Below are positions 58,546-64,000 of a stretch of DNA of 64,000 nucleotides, in pieces. Position numbers and translations under genes: made by a program. Source of the stretch: Argentina anserina (taxonomy: Eukaryota > Streptophyta > Magnoliopsida > Rosales > Rosaceae); contig NC_065878.1 of assembly GCF_933775445.1 (NCBI RefSeq), forward strand, positions 24,192,395 to 24,256,394, written 5' to 3'. Below the pieces are notes generated by a model that was given only the letters and a program-made list of their open reading frames with translations, was not told where the DNA came from and searched no databases. Every line of letters starts with the position of its first letter. Position 1 is the stretch's first letter.

Positions 58546-61500
58546 ATGTTATGATGACCTATGGTTCAATTTGTTTATGTGTTAGACTGAGAATGGACTT
58601 ACGGTATGTGGTGTAAAGTTTGTATATTGTGATTCAATTGCACAGGATGAGTACTTCAGCAGCATCTACAGAACCTAGTGTCGATTCAAATGTGGAGGAA
58701 AATTTATCTGCGCCACTTTGGAAATATGTCACTAAGGATATAGTTGTTGATGCCGACGGTGTTGCAAGAGCAGGAGGAGGAAATGTGAGTTTCACTTGTA
58801 GTTTCTGCGAAAAGAGATTCAATGGGTCACATTCTAGAGTCGAGGCTCATTTGCTTAAAATCCCAAGAAAAGGGATCAAGCCTTGCACCAAAGTCACACA
58901 AGCAAAAATGCAAGAGATGCAACAACTTCTTGATTGGTGTGCGCAGCAATTGCGAGAGAGGGCTCCTAATAAGGTTCCTTTGCCTCCCTCTTCTAGTTTT
59001 TCCGGAAGTGGTTCAAGCTATTTTCCATTGATGGAGAGGGATGATGAAGCAAAAAAGAGAAGAGTGAGTCCACAACTAGCCAAAGCTTTCAAGATTGAAG
59101 ATAGGCAACAATGTGATGCTGAGATTGCGAGATTATTTTACAGTAGTGGACTATCGTTCAATGTTGCAAGGAATCCTCTCTACCGAAGCTCTTACACCCG
59201 TGCTAGCAATATTCCGGGTTATGTTCCTCCAGGGTACAATGCTTTGAGGACCACACTACTTGATAATGAGAGGCGTCATGTTGAGCGGACATTGGAACCT
59301 GTGAAGAAGACATGGAAAGAGACCGGTGTGAGCTTGTGTTCCGATGGGTGGACTGATGGCCAAAAGAGGCCATTAATCAATATGATGGTTGCTGCTACAA
59401 ACAAGGCTATGATGTTGAGAGCGGTCAATTGTGATGGGACGACCAAAGACAAAACTGAAATTTCAAAATTGCTTTTGGCATCCATCAATGAGATTGGTTC
59501 GGAAAATGTGGTTCAAGTGGTGACGGATAATGCGCCTGTTTGTGCTGCTGCCGGTGCAATGGTTGAAGAGGCACATCCACACATATTTTGGACACCATGT
59601 GTGGTACATACACTCAATCTTGTTTTGAAAGATACTTTGAAAGCTAAAGCTTATCTACCCGGGGAGAATGTGGAAAAAGAGTTGGGGTGGCTTATGGATG
59701 TTTGCAATGATGTTTGGTTCATAAAGAATTTTATCGTGAACCATAACATGCGTTTGTCCATGTATAATGATAATTGTGCCTTGAAGTTGCTCCAAGTTGC
59801 CGAGACAAGATTTGCTTCTCATTATGTGATGCTTAAAAGGTTTAGAGATGTGAAGAATGGCATGCAACAAATGGTGATTAGTCCAAGATGGGACATGTAT
59901 AGAGAAGATGATGTTAAGAAGGCAAGAGCGGTGAAGGAAATGCTATTGAGTGACACCTTGTGGGAGCAAATTGATTTCATGATTGCATTTATGTCACCTA
60001 TATATGAGATGATAAGGATGGCCGATTTGGATAAGCCTTGTCTTCACTTGGTTTATGAGTGGTGGGATACAATGATAGAGAAAGTGAAGAAGGCAATTTA
60101 TACTCCCGAGTTTGCCAATGTCTTATCAATTCATTGTGATGCATCAAGGTTTTATGATGTGGTGTACTCCACCTTGATTGCTCGGTGGACTAAGAGTTCC
60201 ACCTCACTTCATTGCATGGCTCACTCTTTGAACCCAAAGTATTATAGCTCTCAATGGCTTGAAGAGGATCCTAACCGGGTTGCTCCACATAGAGATACCG
60301 AGCTCACCAATGAGAGGAGGAGATGTCTTATCAAGCTCTATCCGGATCCGCAAGTTCGTAATAAAGTGATGGAAGAATATGGATATTTTTCATTGAACAT
60401 GGGTGATTACTCAAGACCGGATGCTTTGGAAAACAAGTTTTATTTTGAGCCTCTAATTTGGTGGGCCTCCTATGGAGCTTCTACACCAAGACTCTGGGAA
60501 TCTTTGGCTTTAAGGTTGCTTAATCAACCTTGTTCATCTTCTTGTTGCGAAAGGAATTGGAGTACATATAGCTTCATACAAGGTTTGAAGAGGAACAAGT
60601 TGGAACCAAAAAGAGCTCAAGATTTGGTGTATGTTCATACAAATCTTCGACTTTTGGCAAGGGCCGAGCCTACCTATTATAAAGATAGGGACTCAATGTG
60701 GGATCTTACGGGAGATGGTCATGAGTCTATGGAACCGGGGATTAATGATGATGTGCTTGAGCTTGCAGAATTGTCTCTTGATGAACCGGCATTAGAGAGG
60801 ATGCTTGTTAATGATGAGATGGACTATTGAAGGTGATTAGTAGGTAAATTCTTAGCTATATATTCTCTATTATTTCAATTATTATGGAATGATTAAGATG
60901 TTTAGATTGATTATGGAATGACCAACTCTTATTGTGTATTAGGTGTTGCATTGTTGAAGGTGCAAAGTTGTTGCCCAAACGTCCAAACTCCAAAGTTGCT
61001 GTCTATTGTGGCTATTGCATATGTCATTTATGAACATCTCTTCATTTGCACTTGCTAAATCTATTAGAAGTTATTTGATTGTTATTTGTAATGGATTTAG
61101 AACACTATTTTGTTAATAAGATTATCCTTATGTCAAATTTTAGTATCTTTTTATATATTTAATATATAAATATATATATTTTATTTGCCGTGTCGAAGCC
61201 GTGTCGGATCCTCTGTTTTTAGGTTTTTCCGTGTCGCCGTGTCGCGCCGTGTCGTGTCGCCGTATCCGTGTCCGTGTCCGTGCAACATAGTGCCAACCTA
61301 AATATACACTGACCTTCCAGATCCCCACTCGCCAATACAGTTATATCTCCCCACATATCCCAAGCATCAACGACTAAGAAACAAACTTCAATTCCAGAAT
61401 TCATACCTGAAATGCAATGAAAGCAACTGCCCTCATCTTGTTGTGTAAAGGAATAAACATTTGAGTGCACGTGGCAACCTGCAGACATCCTTCTACCAGG

Positions 61501-63832
61501 GGATTTTCCACTTCCTGAGATGGAATCGATGTTAAAGTTCAGAACAGCCATTAAAAGAGAATGAATTCAATGCATACATAGTACCAAACCATTACTGGCA
61601 TTCTCCTGCTGCTTTATGTCAAGTGCTTGCTTCAGCTTGTAGCCAAGGCGTATTGATAACGTACTTAACAAGGCACCACCAGCAATAAGAACCCAGTTAG
61701 GTCCATTACCAGGAAAAGGCTTCGACTTCTGAGCTCTAGGCACACCAGTTGTTTTCGGTTTCATTTTAAGAGCTAGTTTGCTGTCCGCTGTAATTAAAAA
61801 AACCTCAATCATCCAAGGATGCTAAATCAACAACATACAAAAGGCAATGCCATCTACATTTCAAGTAAAACTGCAATCAGGAAGAGAAGTGTAGTCGATC
61901 TTCAAACAACAGATAGAGAAAACTGCTGTTTCAGTGGCATACAATAAATTAACAGAAAAGAGGATCTCTTTGGAACACTCGGATTACAGTGACGGGAAGA
62001 TGAAGAAATCAACAATGTATTCCCAAACCCAATATATCAGAATTAAAAAGACAAAAAAACCGAATCAAGCAATCCAAAATTTCCCACCATTTCTTCAATA
62101 TGATGAAGCTTGTCCCATAAAAAAGAAAGATTCATTTACTAGTTGGAAAAATTAAAACACACGAGTCCTTATTTCTTGGATTTGATCAAACATACGCCAA
62201 TAGTGGGACATGGACTTAAAAGATAACATTGTAAAGACCTCAGAAAAAGTACAACCATGACCATCTAAACAGAGATGATATAGCGTGTGCTTAATCTAAA
62301 TTTGGTCTTCTGTAGCAACATAGAGCATCTTTAACATCATAAAAGATGCAAATATTTATCCCTATGGTTTCGATTTATCAAATCTAGTAAAATTGGAGAC
62401 AATTTAGTCACTTATCAGCCATGAAGACTCTTGTATACTTTGATTCTGAGTGTAACAAGTTCATTTTGTGGTAAGCCTCATTTGAAAAAGCTTTAAAGTA
62501 GCTAATCAAATATCCACAGCACGCAATCTCTAAAATAAGGACCACTTGCACAATCCAATGATGCTGATGCTCATTACCACATGCTTAAAAAGAAGTTCAG
62601 TCTGCAACTTAAACCTGTAAGAAAACACCAAACAGATTTTGCTTCTCTAAAAGTCTCAAGTAAGCAACCAAAACCATTATTCATGTTCTATGCTTCTTTA
62701 ACATCGTATCTAGCTAATCAATACAATAGTGACCAATGCATACTGTGCCTCTCTCTCTCTCCAGGTCTGCTATGCATAATGTAAAGACAATACAAAAGGC
62801 AATACCGTGCAATTTGCTGTGAATTGCAGATGTATGGAATGAAGTGGGAACATTGTATTAACAGAAAGTCAGAATAATGTGAACATACGCACTTGTTATG
62901 ATAAAAGAGACTGGAGTCCTTGGGTAACTCAGTAATTAACGCATACACTTTCACTGCAGACAGTTCCTGAGGCCATCCCTTTTGATCCTGTACCAGAGAA
63001 AAAAAACATTACTGAAGAAGTAACTTTCACATGAAGAACAGTGAAGATGACAACAATAGTCACTAAGAAAACAATTAATAAAAAGTGGCTTCAATTTTAA
63101 CCTTTATTCTGTAAAGATGAAGTCCACACACACTGGTGGAAGAGCTCCTTAGAGTACAAATCAGACCTCGTGATGCTCTGATCTTCTTCGTCTAACACAA
63201 ATCCTCCTATAATTGAGTCATTAATACAATTGGTTCTAAAATTTTGACTGATTCGGAAATAATGCAGTCGATACACTTTACATGGTATGGTAAACTTAGC
63301 AGTACTGGAAACAGGTGAAAAGAAACCATTAAAAACACAGGGAGTGAAATATAAAGCACATTACCCGTTCTAGCAATTGTTCCCTCCTTCCGTTTCTTCT
63401 TTTCCTTCTAAAGGCCTGTTGAAAAAGTAAAGTTTCTCAAATTGAATCATAGATCAGCTACCATTACAGAAGCTAAATTCGATCCCACAATGTCTACCTA
63501 TCACACTGGACAAATTCGCAGCTAAATAAAGTCTCTATTCGTCATGCCATATCAAAATCCAAGGACCAAGCCAAAACCTTTATAAGAACAAAATCAAACT
63601 CACTATACCCACAAACCTTTCTGAAAATCGGAATCAAAATTCAGTATGAGATGATGAATGAAATAGTAATAGGGACTACTACAACCTTAGACCCACTAAA
63701 AATTGGTGCCTGAAAATACAACAAAATTGCATGAACAACAAAAAATTCAAAATTCAACCTTAAATCATCAAATTGAGCAGAGAGACAAACCCGATAGGCA
63801 AAAAAGCATGAACTTGCAGCCGAGATCTCCAC
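55847..63832 (-). CDS. Coiled-coil protein of unknown function, with hydrophobic segment
   Basis: The last three exons are firm: 61590-61787 (or from 61780), 61407-61514 and 55847-56589, joined in phase. From the in-frame Met at 61764 they give 1,026 bases, 341 residues: a basic start MKPKTTGVPRAQKSK, a hydrophobic segment NWVLIAGGALLSTLSIRLGY that may be a membrane anchor, a Cys/His patch (FTQQDEGSCFHC), a Ser/Pro linker, then two coiled coils (KREVIQKLRQQLKRRDDMIL and following heptads, and a second one ending LQQRLDSQLPNIL). I do not recognise the family. Upstream, five more exon candidates with matching phase-0 splices (63791-63832, 63686-63709, 63365-63415, 63102-63191, about 62893-62987) would extend it by about 100 mostly basic residues (EISAASSCFFAYR first), but no ATG opens that frame. 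The intron 56590-61406 holds a full hAT transposon. Confidence 0.7.
56590..57105. other. Intron sequence left of the hAT insertion
   Basis: Part of the coiled-coil gene intron, T-rich on the minus strand next to the acceptor at 56590. No feature beyond low-complexity runs. Confidence 0.5.
58511..58543. repeat. TA/GT microsatellite inside the hAT element
   Basis: A run of TA units passing into GT units, upstream of the transposase start. Confidence 0.8.
58647..60830 (+). CDS. hAT transposase (BED zinc finger, DUF659, hAT dimerisation)
   Basis: An uninterrupted 727-residue frame from ATG 58647 (MSTSAASTEP). It catalyses cut-and-paste excision and insertion. BED-type zinc finger at about 50-80: C51 and C54 (TCSFC), then H67 and C80. 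DUF659/RNase H-like core at about 200-345: LCSDGWTD (first catalytic Asp), VVTDNAP (second Asp) and the C-x2-H motif in TPCVVHTLNL. C-terminal dimerisation domain at about 600-660: WWASYGASTPRLWESLALRL, SSSCCERNWSTYSFI, KRNKLEPKRAQDLVYVH. The acidic tail ends LVNDEMDY. The ATG follows directly on a splice-acceptor-like TTGCACAG, so a leader intron is likely; the first exon may be near 57300-57460. With no stops or frameshifts and intact ends, it may still be active or recently active. Confidence 0.93.
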   Translation: MSTSAASTEPSVDSNVEENLSAPLWKYVTKDIVVDADGVARAGGGNVSFTCSFCEKRFNGSHSRVEAHLLKIPRKGIKPCTKVTQAKMQEMQQLLDWCAQQLRERAPNKVPLPPSSSFSGSGSSYFPLMERDDEAKKRRVSPQLAKAFKIEDRQQCDAEIARLFYSSGLSFNVARNPLYRSSYTRASNIPGYVPPGYNALRTTLLDNERRHVERTLEPVKKTWKETGVSLCSDGWTDGQKRPLINMMVAATNKAMMLRAVNCDGTTKDKTEISKLLLASINEIGSENVVQVVTDNAPVCAAAGAMVEEAHPHIFWTPCVVHTLNLVLKDTLKAKAYLPGENVEKELGWLMDVCNDVWFIKNFIVNHNMRLSMYNDNCALKLLQVAETRFASHYVMLKRFRDVKNGMQQMVISPRWDMYREDDVKKARAVKEMLLSDTLWEQIDFMIAFMSPIYEMIRMADLDKPCLHLVYEWWDTMIEKVKKAIYTPEFANVLSIHCDASRFYDVVYSTLIARWTKSSTSLHCMAHSLNPKYYSSQWLEEDPNRVAPHRDTELTNERRRCLIKLYPDPQVRNKVMEEYGYFSLNMGDYSRPDALENKFYFEPLIWWASYGASTPRLWESLALRLLNQPCSSSCCERNWSTYSFIQGLKRNKLEPKRAQDLVYVHTNLRLLARAEPTYYKDRDSMWDLTGDGHESMEPGINDDVLELAELSLDEPALERMLVNDEMDY
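61800..62890. other. Long intron of the coiled-coil gene
   Basis: AT-rich, no transposon ends and no convincing extra exon on either strand. Frames such as 61934-62155 and 62581-62784 lack family similarity. Confidence 0.4.
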
Positions 63833-64000
63833 CGGTGACTCTGTAAACTCTCTGCCCTAACGGACGTCTTAACAGCCTGATATTCGGTGTCTTTACAACT
63901 TCGAGAACTGACCGAGTCACTCCCGCTTTCCCTTTTCCTCTCGCCACAGAGTCACAGGCCTATAGGAGTATAGGGGTATGACAAAAAAAATTGGCATTTA
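63833..64000 (-). promoter_or_regulatory. Upstream region of the coiled-coil gene
   Basis: A GC-richer patch (CTCTGCCCTAACGGACGTC, 63853-63871) that would be the 5' leader of the minus-strand gene. In the frame of the first candidate exon a stop occurs at 63859-63857, so no upstream start exists without another exon. Confidence 0.35.

Larger units (their letters stand above)
57106..61290 (+). mobile_element. Complete, probably autonomous hAT transposon, 4,185 bp
   Basis: The ends are 17-base terminal inverted repeats with one mismatch: CTATGATGCACGGACAC at the left and the complement of CTATGTTGCACGGACAC at the right. They are flanked by a perfect 8-base target duplication TGCCAACC (57098-57105 and 61291-61298). 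Both subterminal zones (57120-57300 and 61185-61280) are crowded with CGACACG/CGTGTCG motifs, likely transposase-binding sites, in opposite senses at the two ends. The interior encodes one intact transposase. Insertion was into an intron of the minus-strand coiled-coil gene, with the transposase transcribed against the host gene. Confidence 0.95.

Overview
The window is nuclear DNA of a flowering plant, most likely a core eudicot and plausibly a rosid. The genes have many short AT-rich introns, long transposon-rich intergenic stretches, and plant-only families (GRF, plastid sigma factor, plastid maltose exporter, BRIP chromatin subunit). Splice sites below were assigned by eye from GT/AG signals, reading phase and family similarity. 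For the genes called intact the exon sums are whole numbers of codons.

Layout. 1-6.5 kb is a transposon nest: several foldback or terminal-inverted-repeat elements, a LINE RNase H remnant, and one growth-regulating-factor (GRF) exon that carries QLQ but has no visible WRC exon. 6.6-16.5 kb holds an ORC3 (origin recognition complex subunit 3) locus that looks dead. Its E2F/telo-box promoter is separated from the coding body by a young 4.04-kb non-autonomous LTR retrotransposon that landed at the apparent start codon. The body carries a frameshifting gap, a nonsense codon and a doubtful last splice. 16.9-19.7 kb is a 2.7-kb hAT-type element filled with about 4.5 copies of a 501-bp tandem repeat. 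20.9-26.9 kb is a 3-kb direct tandem duplication with 9-bp breakpoint microhomology, which duplicates the promoter and leader side of the next gene.

27.1-55 kb is a gene-dense plus-strand block: YAK1 (DYRK-family kinase), SIGA (plastid RNA polymerase sigma factor), MEX1 (plastid maltose exporter), mitochondrial ribosomal protein uS5, a folate-biopterin transporter family protein, and a BRIP1/2-like SWI/SNF subunit with polyQ. From memory of Arabidopsis loci, SIGA, uS5m and FBT are near neighbours on chromosome 1, and MEX1 and BRIP2 are adjacent on chromosome 5. The block would then be an ancestral segment whose genes were partitioned after duplication in Arabidopsis.

55.8-63.8 kb is a minus-strand coiled-coil gene of unknown function. 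One of its introns holds a complete 4,185-bp hAT transposon with an intact BED/DUF659/dimerisation transposase, 17-bp TIRs and a perfect 8-bp target duplication.

Several genes act in the chloroplast (SIGA in transcription, MEX1 in starch-derived maltose export) or mitochondrion (uS5m). YAK1, ORC3, GRF and BRIP belong to growth, cell-cycle and chromatin control. They do not form one pathway; the clustering is ordinary plant gene order.
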